Origin: Cymodocea nodosa | Lineage: Eukaryota; Streptophyta; Magnoliopsida; Alismatales; Cymodoceaceae | Reading direction: 5' to 3' | Length of the DNA stretch: 64,000 bases | Assembly: GCA_036874045.1 (NCBI GenBank) | Contig: CM072345.1 | Span: forward strand, 3,621,501 to 3,685,500 | In this document: positions 45,686-57,684 of the stretch, piece after piece | Layout: the number at the start of each line of letters is the position of its first letter | How positions within the stretch are numbered: position 1 is the first letter of the stretch | Notes under the pieces: generated by a model | The model's database searches: none | The model's input: only the letters and a program-made list of their open reading frames with translations | Told to the model about the DNA's origin: nothing | Position numbers and translations under genes: made by a program

Positions 45686-45893
45686 TGTATGGTTACTGGT
45701 ACAAAGAAGGGGGAGAAAAAAATCAAGGGATGGTTTGGCATGGCATCCCTTAGACGTGAATGACCCCTTACATATATAGGAGCAATAGTTGGTGATACAC
45801 AAAAGACAAGTTTGCCCCTGTACAAATTATCAAAGAAATACAACCATATTCAATGACACATACATATACTTGATGGAAGACACACGCATCACA
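45686..45893 (-). repeat. 3' LTR of element H, truncated
   Basis: It matches 50620-50827 with scattered differences, while the part equivalent to 50455-50619 is missing. The inner start, TGTGATGCGTGTG on the minus strand, follows the purine-rich AATGTGGAGATT, the polypurine tract. Confidence 0.88.
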
Positions 45894-45961
45894 AATCTCC
45901 ACATTGTCTTTCATTAATTTTCACCACGAATAGGTTATGGATCACCAAGACTCAACTTGGG

Positions 45962-48900
45962 TCAACAGCAACAATAGACGTTGAGTAAGTCCAAGCAATG
46001 CTTGAACTTGCTTTCAACAATGCTCTTTGTAAACATATCAGTCGGATTGTCCTTTGTGTTGACCTTCATAATCTTTATCCTGTCTTCATTCTTGAGGAAG
46101 TGATACTTAACATCAATATGTTTAGTTCTATCATGAAAGACATTATCTTTGAAGAGACAAATAGTGCTAAGACTATCATAGAAGATATCAGCTTTATTAA
46201 TGTGCCAACTAAAGTCTCCAAGTAAGCCTTTCAACCAAATCCCTTCCTTCGCAGCTTTTGTCATAGCCACATATTTAGCCTTAGTTGTGGACAGAGATAC
46301 TGTAGGTTGAAGAGTTGATTTCCAACTCACAATAGAACCTACAAATGTAAAGACATAACCAGATAATGATCTCCTTCTATCAACATCACCTGCATAGTCT
46401 AAGTCTGTATAACCAGCCATAGTACAACCCTGATCTGCTGCATACATCAAGCCAACACCTGGAGTTCCTTTCAAATATCTGAATATCCTTTTAACTGCTT
46501 TCCAATGTTCCCTGCCCAGATTGGACATGAACCTACTAACAACACTCAAAGGATATGCTAGATCAGGCCTAGTGCATACCATAACATACATAAGACTTCC
46601 AACTGCCTGTGCATAAGGAACTCGCTGCATATCAAGCTTTTCAGAATCAGTTTGTGGACACATCGCAGATGACAATTTGACATTTTTGTCATAAGGCGTG
46701 CTAATGGCTTTGCATGAAACCATACCAAATCTGCTAAGGATCTTCTCAATATACTTCTATTGATTCAAAAACAGCTTACTAGAATTTCTTTCACGCCTAA
46801 TCTCCATTCCAAGAATTCTGCCAGCTGGACCAAGATCCTTCATATCAAATTCTGATTTTAATGTGTCCTTTAGCTCTGGTATCACATCGATATTCTTCGC
46901 AGCTATAAGAATATCATCAACATACAATAACAAATAAACATGTGTACTCTTATCAAGAGTTTTAACATATACACATGAATCATAGTTGCTGCATCTAAAA
47001 CCAACTTTAACTATAAAGGCATCAAACCTTTTGTACCATTGGCGTGGTGACTGTTTAAGTCCATACAAGGACTTATTTAATTTGCACACCCAATCAGATT
47101 TACCTTTCACCACAAACCCTGTTGGTTGTTTCATCCAAATATTTTCTTCCAACTCACCATGCAAGAAGGCCGTCTTTACATCTAGTTGTTCTAATTCTAA
47201 ATTCTGTGCTGTAGTAATGGATAACAAAATTCTAATAGATGTATGACGTACAACAGGAGCAAATACCTCATTGAAGTCAACTCCTTCTCGTTGTGAATAA
47301 CCTTTGGTGACTAATCTTGCCTTGTGCTGCACACCTACGTTGCCTTGAGTCCCAATCTTCTTCTTATAGACCCATTTGCAAACAACAATATTTGTGTTCT
47401 TTGGACATTTCACTAGTTCCCAAGTTTTGTTCTTATGGAGAGATTGAAGTTCCTCCTCCATAACAGACATCCAAAGACCAACTTCCGAATCTTTTATTGC
47501 AGCTTCATATGTAGGTGGATCAACAGAATCCTCCACCTCAACTGCTACTTGTAAGGCAAAAGCAACTAAATTATCGTAGCCATATCTAATCAGAGGTCTA
47601 ACATCTCTTCTTGGATGATCTTTGCCAATGGTTCTTGGTGGTTGTTGCTCCACCTCTTCCTCCTCAACTTCATTTTCCTGAGTTTCAGATGAGATTTCTC
47701 TAATTTCAACTTGATCAGTGATAGGCGGCTGCTGTGCGTCATCTATCTCCATCTGTTCAGGAAGGGTGTGCTCAATTTCTGGTGTTTCACCTGCTAGTTT
47801 ATTTGTTGCCTGCAAAAGAGAATTCTCATCAAAAGTAACATCACAGCTATATATTACTTTGTGAGATTCAATATCATATATCTTGTATCCCTTTACACCA
47901 ACACCATAGCCCACAAATATGCCTTGCTTGGCACGTGGTTCCAACTTGCCATTGTTCACATGATAGTAAGCTGGACACCCGAAAATTCTGAGCTTTGAAT
48001 AACTAGCAGATCTTTTCAACCATACCTTAAGAGGTATCTTCCCATCTAAGGCACTAGAAGGGGACCTGTTCACTAGATAGGAAGTTGTGTTAACAGCCTC
48101 TGCCCAAAACTTCTTGCTCAAACCTACATGAGACAGCATACAACGTGCCTTTTCTAGGAGTGTTCTGTTCAATCTTTCAACCACTCCATTTTGCCGAGGG
48201 GTATACCTAACAGTGTTATGCCGTGTAATGCCTTCATCTTTACAAAAGTTATCAAATTCTTGAGAACAAAACTCAAGAGCATTATCAGTTCTAAGATATT
48301 TTACCTTTCTGTCTGTTTGGTTTTCTACCTACTTCTTCCAATGCTTGAAGCAAGAAAAAGCTTCACTTTTGTGTGTCAAAAAGAAAACCCAGTTCATCCT
48401 TGAATGACAATCAATGATAGAAAGAAAATATCTAGAACTTGCAATAGAAGGATGACATGAAGGTCCCCAACAATCAGCATGAATATAATCAAGAACTCCC
48501 TTGGAGCTATACTAACTACGTGCAAATGACACTCTTTTATGTTTGCCAAAGACACAATGCTTGCACATGTCAATACAAGAAACATTGTGCCCATCAAACT
48601 TGCCCAGACTACTCAGTTTCTGCATTCCTTTCTGCCCCAAATGACCCATCCTTGAGTGCCACATGATAGAAAAATCTTGCTGGCCAGATATAGCTGATGT
48701 AGCTGCGCCAACAATTGGAGTGTCCTGCAAAATGTATAAGGGACCAGATTTGGTTCCCTTCATAACAACTAATGAGCCTTTCAGTATGCTGATCTTCCCC
48801 TCACCACTTGTATATCTATAACTCTCAGCATCAAGGGCCATCAATGAGATTAGACTTTTTCCAAGCTTTGGAACGTGCCAAACATCCTCTAGAATTCTAA

Positions 48901-49108
48901 TTGTGCCATCATGTAGTTTAAATTTTATAATGCCCACACCAACTCTAGAACACACATCATCATTGGCTAAAGTCACTTGACCACCCTCCACCTGCTCGTA
49001 GGTGTCAAAATACTCCCCAGTAGGAATCATATGATGTGAAGCTCCTGTCCATAATCCACTGATCATCAGAATAGGCACTGCAACAAACTGTAAGAGAAAA
49101 GTCATCAC
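45962..49108 (-). pseudogene. Protease-integrase-RT-RNase H of element H
   Basis: At the protease site the expected Asp-Thr/Ser-Gly triad is broken: ATGGAC is followed by AGGAGCTTC, consistent with two lost bases, and the frame changes to GASHHMIPTGEYFD. Integrase shows the zinc stretch (WHSRMGHLGQ ... CKHCVFGKHK), a damaged core (48185-48510) and VERLNRTLLEKAR with the third acidic residue. RT (46757-47500) has LDVKTAFLHGELEE, SLYGLKQSPRQWYKRF and an intact YVDD in LLLYVDDILIAAKN. RNase H ends with TKHIDVKYHFL and a TGA at 45962-45964; a stop lies at about 46755. Enzymes would copy and insert the element; this copy cannot mature its polyprotein. Confidence 0.9.
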
Positions 49109-49150
49109 CTAACGTAGAACTAGTTTCTACCACAACAACCTTTCCTTTGT

Positions 49151-49895
49151 TCATAAGCTTGGGACAATGTGATTTCCAATGTCCTTTCTCCTTACAGTAA
49201 TGGCAAGTATCCCTAAAGTACTTGCCCTTCGACTTGCTTTTGCTTCTATTATTCCCTCCACCTCGTCTCTAGTTTCTTCCCCTGTTCTCTTGCTACTAAG
49301 CTGAGAGGCCAACACCACTTGCCTCATTTCTACCATGCACCATGTGCCTGAGCTCCCTAGAATGAAGGCTGGACCTCACTTCTTCTAGTGTAATTGAATC
49401 TCTTCCAACTACACAAGACTGAACAAAGTTTTCATAAGTTAATGGGAGTGAACAAAGTAAGATAAGAGTTGCATCTTCGTCTTCTATGATTACTCCAATA
49501 TTCTTGAGTTCCATCAGAATAGCATTTAGCTGATCTAAATGCTGCTTAAGAGGTGCACCTTCTATCATCTTTAAAGAGAACAATCTTTGCTTTAAGAACA
49601 ATTTGTTTGTTAAAGACTTAGTCATATACAATGACTCAAGTTTCTGCCAAAGACCTAACGAGGTAGATTCATCAGCAACTTCTATTATAACTTCATCAGA
49701 CAAACACAACAAGATGGTGGAGTGAGCTTTCTCCTCCTGCAATTCAAACTCTAGCGAATTTCTATTCAGAGTAGTTTCCTTATTTAAAGGAGCCCAAATA
49801 CCTTGTTGCTTTAGAAGTGCTTTCATCTTAATTTGCCATAAACTGAAGCTATTCTTACCATCAAACTTTTCTATCTTCAACCCCGAAGTATTCAT
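49151..49895 (-). pseudogene. Gag region of element H
   Basis: I place the start at 49895 (MNTSGLKIEKFDGKNSFSLW), the typical Tnt1-type Gag opening, rather than at the in-frame ATG 18 codons upstream. The UBN2-like capsid region follows (LYMTKSLTNKLFLKQRLFSL, HLDQLNAILMEL). The zinc knuckle CHYCKEKGHWKSHC is near 49165-49210. A frame change near 49296-49336 separates the capsid part from the Arg/Gly-rich part and knuckle. Confidence 0.88.
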
Positions 49896-50454
49896 GTTTT
49901 CAAAACAACCAGCAATACACACGAGATACAATGTGATTTCAATAAACACAATTCTGCAGCAAGGTACACAATAACAAGCAATATCTCAACAACAATATGC
50001 TACTAAAACTACTGATTTCAATGAAATGCAATCAGCCACAAGCCAAGCACACTACTTAGCACAAAATAGTAGCAAATACTCGCACAAACAAAGCACAAAA
50101 CCACAATCACAAAATGCTCAAAATCTGACAATCAAAGAGTCACTCGTCTAGAAAACTGTTGTGCCCTAGCCAGACGCCTCTTGTTGTATCTCTCTAAATA
50201 CGAAACTTCTGACCACGAAATTTTAGAGGAAGGAATTTCAGGAAGCTTACTACATGTCCTCAAAAATTTGAGATGAAACGGAGCACGGACAAGGAAGGTG
50301 CACAACTTGGTGTCGGAGTGTGCAGGCTGGTGCCAGCGACGACGGTAGTTACAACAATGGAGAGATCCCTTGCAAAAATGGCTTGAACCTTGATGAAACT
50401 CTTCGAAACTTTAGATGCAAACCCGGAGATGTCCAACCTGGCTCTGATACCAGT
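49896..50454 (-). other. Leader and primer-binding site of element H
   Basis: The exact site TGGTATCAGAGC (minus strand) lies about 50441-50452, one base from the LTR. The 0.56-kb leader carries no supported gene; it has a Cys/Ser-codon-rich shadow frame only. Confidence 0.85.
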
Positions 50455-50827
50455 TGTTGTGCAGAAAGATCAAACAAACATGGAGCATCTAGGGGTGGCG
50501 TGGAGAAGAGATCTGCGTGGAAGAGAGGATTGCGAGTGGAGAATTCGAAGAACAACAAATTTACGTGGTTCCCCAACACAGGTACGTCCACGGGTGATCA
50601 ATCTATTGTGATTCTTTGCTGTATGGTTGCTGGTACAAAGAAGGGGGAGAACAAAATCAAGGGATGGTTTGGCATGGCATCCCTTGGACGTGGATGACCC
50701 CTTACATATATAAGGGCAACGGTTTGTGATACACAAAAGACAAGTTTGCCCTTGTACAAATTATCAAAGAAATACAACCATATTCAATGACACATACATA
50801 TACTTGATGGAAGACACATGCATCACA
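50455..50827 (-). repeat. 5' LTR of element H
   Basis: Starts TGTGATGCATGTG and ends TCTGCACAACA on the minus strand. A TATA box (CTTATATATG) is near 50705. The inner part (50455-50619) is absent from the 3' copy. Confidence 0.9.
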
Positions 50828-52160
50828 CACACCTCAATCATGACCGGAGGAGGTCAAACCGAAGCTAAAAACCCGTAAAACCTACGTAGGAAAAATGTCC
50901 GACCACAAGCTTTTGCCATCGACCACGAAAAATAGCATGCATTCAGTGGAAAATGCTGGAAAACGAAATTTGAAACTTCGCAAATGCATAACTAGTGATT
51001 CGGGTGGGTACCTGCATGTGGAGGAATGATCGCGGGATGGCCGGAGATGAGCAGCAATCGCAGCAACTGAACGATGGTGTGCAGCAACTAACAACGCGAT
51101 TTTACAGTGAGAGAAAAGCAAATTCGTGGTTTCACACAAATCCCTAGGAGGTTCTAATGGAGATATCCGGATTAAGATCCAGGCGGATCCAGCACCGATG
51201 AGTCAGTGAGATGACGACTGCCACGTGGTAGCACGAGAGGGCAACACGTGGCAGCTGTGCCACGTGGCCAAATTTGGGTAATGGTCCCTCCGGTGTAATT
51301 CAGACATGTTGAGTTCGAATTCAGCCTCAGTTTTGGAAAATTCAACTTGTAGGACACCAAAATGGCCTCGAAAAGTCGAATCCTCAAACAAACGGCCTAG
51401 ATTGTCCAAGTTGATCTCGAACAATCTGGAGACCCGATTGACAATCCAATTGAAGGGTTGGTCAATCAGGGTGGAGATGAGCCTCATCCTATGATTGGAT
51501 TTCTCGATTATTAGTCGAATAAGTGAGATTCTCATTCCTCACCCAAATGGAGGGCTAGAATTCCCCCGGAGTTAATCCGAGAAGATCATGGGCGCGATCG
51601 ACAATCCATTTGAAGGATTGGTCGACCTGAGGGGCATTGATCATATCTAGATGATCAAAAGTACCCGATGGCAGACGAGATGGATTCAAAGTCAAAACAC
51701 CTTGTACGGACGACCATGATCGTCTAGGGCAGAACTAGGTGATCAACATGCGTCAACATCGATCGGATAGTGTATCTATACGATCCAAGGTGCTCCGATC
51801 ACGAATATGTGATCAGACGACCGATTCAACATCCCAAGATATGCCAAACAAGATAGGGGCCGAATGGACGGCCTAGATTGTTTAGGACTAATTCAAACAA
51901 TCGGAAGCCCTGATTGACGATCCGACCAAAGGATCAGTCAATTAGGGAATAGGGAGGCCCAAACCATAAGGTTAGATGGAGGAAACTCCATTGGGGGACC
52001 AGTAGTGGTCACACACCCGAACAAGGCCAAGACCATCTAGCACTACTCTAGATAGTAGAGGTGCACAACTACATAAGCACAATGATAGTGTACACCTCGG
52101 GGGTTGCAACAGTGAAAAAGATAGTTCCTAAAAAGGGGGGGCGAGATTTGGGTGTCTACA
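50828..52160 (-). repeat. J: GC-richer LTR-like block
   Basis: The right end, read on the minus strand, is TGTAGACACCCAAATCTCG, an LTR-like start, and it truncates element B. A block of about 115 bp recurs (51389-51500 and 51863-51980), with a weaker third copy near 51590. Base composition is clearly GC-richer than the neighbours. No protein motif is seen. It may be a gypsy LTR, but the other end is not identified because H lies there. Confidence 0.5.
51221..51268. promoter_or_regulatory. Cluster of three perfect G-boxes in J
   Basis: CCACGTGG at 51221-51228, CACGTGG from 51245 and GCCACGTGGC at 51259-51268 lie within 48 bp. A TGAGTCA motif is just upstream (about 51199). CACGTG is the core of plant bZIP and bHLH sites. 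Use as an enhancer is inferred. Confidence 0.5.
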
Positions 52161-52378
52161 CATAATCATCTTTTTTATAACATTTCTCCCCCTTTTTGTC
52201 ATTAATCAAAAAGATAATTACATAGAATATATATAGTAAGAGATATATTTACAACAATGCTTTCTATAAACAATAATAAGAATGATAACCATTTATAGAA
52301 GAAAAAATGTATTGTTCAATGAATCAAACAATGAATACAAACATTACATTTTGTATTCAGATACAAGCAAACAAGTAG
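52161..52378 (-). other. Partial 3' untranslated region of element B
   Basis: Keeps the upstream polypurine-like run GACAAAAAGGGGGAGAA (minus strand, about 52184-52200), equivalent to the one at about 10600 in C. The LTR-adjacent tract is lost. Confidence 0.75.
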
Positions 52379-54645
52379 TTATCTATTCCTCCGAAGTATA
52401 TCACTTATAGCATTAAAAATTTTATCTCCTAGATGCCTAATATCATTTCTGATGTCATTAAGTACATCATCTAGGTTAGGAGGTATCTGAGTTTGCTGTT
52501 CTGCTTGAACTGTATAACTTGGCTGTTGTGGTCAAATCTATTCTGTACAATCTGTTGGTTGTTGTTGTTGTTGATGAGGTTGATGCAAAGCTTGGAATTT
52601 TTGCAAATCTTTTATACTAAAAGCTCTCATGCCTTTAGTTTCAGAGGGCCAGTCGGATAAATTCAATTGGCTTGCAAGGATTCTACATACAACATCACCA
52701 TAAAATAACTTTGAACTCATATGCTATAGTTGAGAAGTAAAAACATCAAACCAATTGATTTGAATTCTATTCAGCAAACCATAAGTTGCATATAAACAAC
52801 TTCTGTTGACTTTCATGTTGTGTCCAACTCTTTGAAATAAATTGGCATGCAATATATTTGCAATAAACCTTACCTCTGCATTCAGATTTTCCATTAATCT
52901 CATTTTAGAATATACATCTGGAATATTTGATAAAGACTGAATGTCCCATTCTAGTTGTCTAATCATGTCAAATTTGTTTGTAACAACAACACCTTCATTC
53001 TTTAATCCCAAAATTTCAAAAATTAACTCAGGAGACAATATGAACTCTTATTTATTTATTTGAGTTTTCAGTATATTTTCATTTTTGACTAGATTGCTGT
53101 AAAAGCTACAATAATCTCTTTATACCGCTTTCATTTCGTTCCAACTAGCAAGAATTGAATGAGACCTTGATACTCAAATAAATCTCTCATATCAATCAAA
53201 TTTCTGAATTTTATTGGTCTAGCATGCAGAATCTGATATGTAATCAGATTATTGTATTTCTGTAATGCTTCTTCAAATCTAAAATAAATTGAATTTCCTT
53301 GAATTTGTAATACTGTATATAAAGAAGGTGATACCTGAAGCCGTGATTCAAAGTTTAATTCATCTTCAGGAACTTCTTCAAAATGAATGTCATGTTGTTC
53401 CTCTATCAAAATATTTTCTTGAAGCTGCGTATGTATACTTGATTCTTCAGCTTCAATAGTGTAAGGAACATTTTCAATATCCGCCACATTCATTTGTTCA
53501 ATTTCTATAGAAAATACAGAGTTCAAATTTTACACAAATTCATCAGCCTATGTATCTATCTATAATTTTTCAATTTCTGCAACAGATAGTTCCATTTGTA
53601 CATGTTGTGAATTCTCACACTTTGCTTCTATAGATTCAGAAGAAGGCTGGTTGATGTTTAGCTCTTTTGGAGTCTTAACGTTTTCAATATCTGCTACTCT
53701 AGACAATTCAGCTTGTGAACTAGTTACTACCTCAACATTATCAATTATATCTGCAATAACTTGTTCGATGTTAGGTGCCTGATGCTCTGATTTTGCAATT
53801 TTTGCATCATCAGGACTTGTACTAATAGAAAAACTTGAACTCATATTTGACTTGTATTTCTTCTCGAGTTTTCTAGCAAGAGAAAATAAAGTCTCATTAT
53901 CATCATCAATTTCAGTACGCTCGGAACTGATGAGTTTATTAGATGCACTATAAGGTACAATGTCTAGACATACATTGTCCTTTGGAAATAAATGTTCATC
54001 CGATTGTCCTTTTCTAATAGACTTTGTTTCTATAGACATAATTTTTCTAACTTTTCTTCTTCTATAACATTTCTATTTCTCCTCTACAAGTATTGCAATT
54101 TTCTTTTCAAATTGCTCCATAAAAGTTTTCTGCTTTAATTCTTCAAAAGCACTTTCTATTGCTATAGCCTTTCGAAGACTGTCAACTTTTCTTTTATCTA
54201 TAGCAATATGTGATTCTACTTGTTTTGAATATAAAGGGGTAGGGATAGCTGATTCATGCTCTTCCTCAAATGCATATAGTCTTGTACCGTTTATAGGTAT
54301 TTGCGGAATTCTAGTTGATGTACCTACACCTTTTTCCAAATATTTTGCATACTACTCAAGAAATGCAATCTCAGCACATTTCATTCTGTATTCTCTATCA
54401 AATTTACTACGAATACCCATATATGTAATATTTTCATCAGTATTTTGAAGCTCTTGTCTAACTTCATCTAGTATACCTTGAGGAAAGAAGTAATCTCTAT
54501 AAATTTCTACTAACCTTTTGTCCACTCGAAGTATTTTCTTGAACCAAGTGCGTGGAACTTCATTAGTATCTATTTCTTTTCCTTTTGCATCTCCTCTGCT
54601 TTTGCCTTTTCCTTTGCCACAACCTTTGTAGAACTTGGAGACCAT
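52379..54645 (-). pseudogene. ORF3 of element B, Transposase_32-like protein
   Basis: The start at 54645 gives MVSKFYKGCGKGKGKSRG, matching C. In order: basic start; EVPRTWFKKILRVDKRL; a helical Lys/Glu-rich part (54073-54339); an acidic middle with SSSFSISTSPDD; and the conserved region (52724-53330) with HARPIKFRNL, EILGLKNEGVV, ARFIANILHANLFQR and CLYATYGLLNRIQ. The Gln-rich tail ends in AISDILRRNR with stop TAA at 52379-52381. Breaks lie near 54350, 54060, 53560, 53130-53038 and 52724. Because gag-pol lies upstream on the same strand, it is a gene of this element and not a chance neighbour. Confidence 0.82.
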
Positions 54646-55085
54646 CGTCACAGGTTGTAACAACAAGAAGCGGGAAAGATTTTCTTGACAAAGTTTACGA
54701 ATAACCTAAGCGCCCGTGTAATAAGTTTTTAAATAGGGTTTTAGGCAAATAACTCAACATGTATAGAAGTCGGGTTTAGAAATTAAATGAATATTGAATA
54801 AAGTTTATTCAATCAAGGTACCCAAAATATTCAAGTATAACTCGTTGAGTTAACTAACCTAATGAGTAAAACGCTGTTTAGAGGTAGTTTTACACGTTAC
54901 CTTATATAACATAACGTTCAGTTAGTACACTTAACAAAAATTCGGATGCTTTCAACTAAAATCTTTCGAAGACAACACACATGCTATACTTAACATTATC
55001 TTGAGAACATTGTAAACTATTCTAACATTCTCGTCCCATGAATCTAAAATAGTTTGTTTGTCTTTTTAAATTGTTTCATCAAGAT
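54646..55085 (-). promoter_or_regulatory. Leader in front of ORF3 of element B
   Basis: Aligns with 7740-8162 of C. It keeps an exact motif (TCGTTGAGTTA on the plus strand near 54843) facing the near-copy TAACCTAATGA, and the TATA-like TATTTAAA near 54730. An internal promoter is inferred. Confidence 0.4.
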
Positions 55086-56223
55086 CTTAAGAGGACTTTA
55101 ATTTAGATTAACCAAGATTTGTATTTTGAATTATATTAATCCATTTTGGACATTGTTAATCCTCCCCCTACAAATATACTTCTTATATATTCAATAACAT
55201 ACAAAATATACTTGTATAACAATAGATGTTAAGTATAACTAGACTTTTAAATTTTCTTTTCAGAAACTTCCGTTATTCTGAATTCATAAAAAATGATTCC
55301 TAAAATCAATTCCTACTGTATATGAATGAAAACACAACTTTGAACTCAATATAATTAATTCAAGGAGAATAAAAGAATGTATCTCAAGTAAACGTTTTCA
55401 AAAGTGCTAATGTTGATTCAATAAATCAGTAGTCATATTGGTAGAAACTATATTCGATTCAAAGATATCTGTAATTAAACAACTTTTTCTTTTCAAAACA
55501 GTAACTATTGATAATTTTCTTTAAAAGTTAGTTTGAAAAGCTTGAATCATACAAGAGCTTTCTAATGTACCCATGTAATGAGCTTTTAGTCAACAATCCT
55601 AGATCTGATCAGGACCTTAGGTTGCCAGATTTAAAGAATCCTTTTTTAAGACAACAATCCTTACATACCTATCTACTCAAGTACAAAAGGCTTGTGATCA
55701 AACTGATCAATAAACTCTCAAAAAGTTTCACTTTGTAAGTACTTTTCATTTTAAGCACAATATATATGTATTCCATTAATACAGATGTAGTAAAATACAA
55801 ATCTCATACAATTTTTACTTCTATAATTTTACTGAAAAATATGAATCAATTTCAATAAGCTTATACTTTTGATTAACAGTTTAAGATGAGTTACATATAA
55901 TTTATTCTACAAGTTTAATCAATTAAGTTAAATTTATGCATGATCATATGCACTTTCCTCAATTGAAAGACAACACTTAATCAAAATTTTAGAATTTCAA
56001 AAGTATTTAATCTTTTTCATTTACACTTTCATTTAAAATCGTAAAAACCATTAAAATTGATAAACTACTAAAATCAATAAGATACTACTATGACTTTATA
56101 ATAAATACATAGTATCTTAAGCAGCAGTTTAGAAATTACTTAGATATTTATGATAAGTATATAATATCTATGAGGTGAACAACATCATCAATAATATTTA
56201 TCTTTTTGTGGAGTTTAAGCATT
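55086..56223 (-). other. Non-coding pol-ORF3 spacer of element B
   Basis: AT-rich; its right half matches the first 600 bases of the window. No gene supported. Confidence 0.7.
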
Positions 56224-57660
56224 TTACACATCACATAGCCTACAAATACCCAAATTTAATCTTATGTTGCAGAATGTATTTTCATCTAGAGGTTTTGTAA
56301 ATATATCAGCTAATAGATTTTTACTAGACACAAATTCTAATTTAATTTTTCCTTTAATTACATTATCTCTTAGAAAATGATGTCTAACCTCTATATGCTT
56401 TGCTCTAGAATGTAATATAAGATTTTTGGAAAGATTTATTGTAGAATTACTGTCACAATAAATCTTAGTTGTATCATAAGATAATCCAAAATCTTCTAAA
56501 GTTTGCCTTATCCACAGAATCTGAGTGCAACACAGTGCAACAACAATATATTCAGCTTCTGTAGTAGAAAGTGCTACATAGTTTTACTTTTTACTAAATC
56601 ATGACACCAAATTATTTTCCAATAATTGATATGTGCCACTGGTACTCTTTCTATCAGATTTAGATCCTACATAATCAGCATCAGTATATTCTATAAGATC
56701 TATTAAACTATCCTTAGAATAATACAGTCTGAAATTTTTAGTTCCTTGTATATATCTAAATATACTTTTAACTGCAATTGAGTGTAATTCTTTAGGATTA
56801 TATTGAAATCTAGCACAAACACACACAACAAACATAATATCAGGTCTACTAGCAATCAAATAAAGTAAAGAACCAATCATACTTCTGTATTTTCTTTGAT
56901 CTATTGATTTTCCTATGTCATCAATATTTAACTTTAAAGAAGTACTCATAGGAGTTCCTCGAATCCTTGTATCATTAAAATTAAATTTCTTAAGCATTTC
57001 AACTACATATTTTTCCTGATTTAAAAATATACCTTTATCCATTTGCTTAATTTGAAGTCCTAGAAAATATGAAAGTTCTCCTATCATACTCATTTCAAAT
57101 TGACTAGTCATCTCTTCAGAAAATATTTTTATCAGTTTATCAGAAGTTGCTCCAAAGATTATATCATTCACATATATTTGAACAACAATCTGATCTTTAC
57201 TATCTCTCTTGATAAATAGAGTATGATCCACTTTTCCCATGATATAGCCTTTTTCTATTAAAAAAGTAGACAATCTTTCATACCATGATCTAGGTGCTTG
57301 CTTCAACCCATATAAGGCTTTCTTCAATTTATACACAAAGTCAGGATTTTTAATATCTTCAAATCGAGGTGGTTGTGTTACATAGACTTCTTCATTAATT
57401 AAACCATTTAGAAATGCACTCTTTACATCCATTTGATATAATTTAAAATCCATATTACAAGCATAGGCCAATAATATTCTAATACTTTCTAACCTAGCCA
57501 TAGGAGCAAATGTTTCATCATAATCTAGTCCTTCTTCCTGTGTATACCCTTGTGCAACTAATCTAGCTTTGTTCCTTATAACTTGACCAGTTTCATTAGT
57601 TTTGTTTCTAAAGATCCACTTTGTACCTATTATGGACTGATTTTCTAGTGGAAAGACTAA
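56224..57660 (-). pseudogene. Reverse transcriptase-RNase H of element B, catalytic Asp changed
   Basis: The frame 56599-57501 has [30 protein letters not shown] and [19 protein letters not shown]. The catalytic box reads YVND instead of YVDD: the codon at 57166-57168 is AAT on the minus strand, where A has GAT. Loss of this metal-binding Asp should abolish polymerase activity. RNase H continues through frame breaks near 56599 and 56540 to a stop at 56224-56226. Other motifs are close to A. Confidence 0.92.
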
Positions 57661-57684
57661 TTCCCAAACATCATTTTCGATGAA

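Larger units (their letters stand above)
45686..50827 (-). mobile_element. Element H: Tnt1/Tork-type Ty1-copia element
   Basis: Gag-pol on the minus strand with short LTRs, a different lineage from families 1-3. The 5' LTR is complete (373 bp) but the 3' LTR is cut to about 208 bp at G2. There is no ORF3: only 68 bp lie between the stop and the LTR. Because the outer end of the 3' LTR is missing, no target duplication can be shown. Confidence 0.92.

Noticed and set aside
50320..50697. 125-codon plus-strand frame over H's leader and LTR
   Set aside because: It spans the primer-binding site and LTR border of H and has no family match; a shadow frame.
51203..51535. 110-codon minus-strand frame in J
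   Set aside because: Low-complexity match to the internal repeats, no domain; J looks non-coding.
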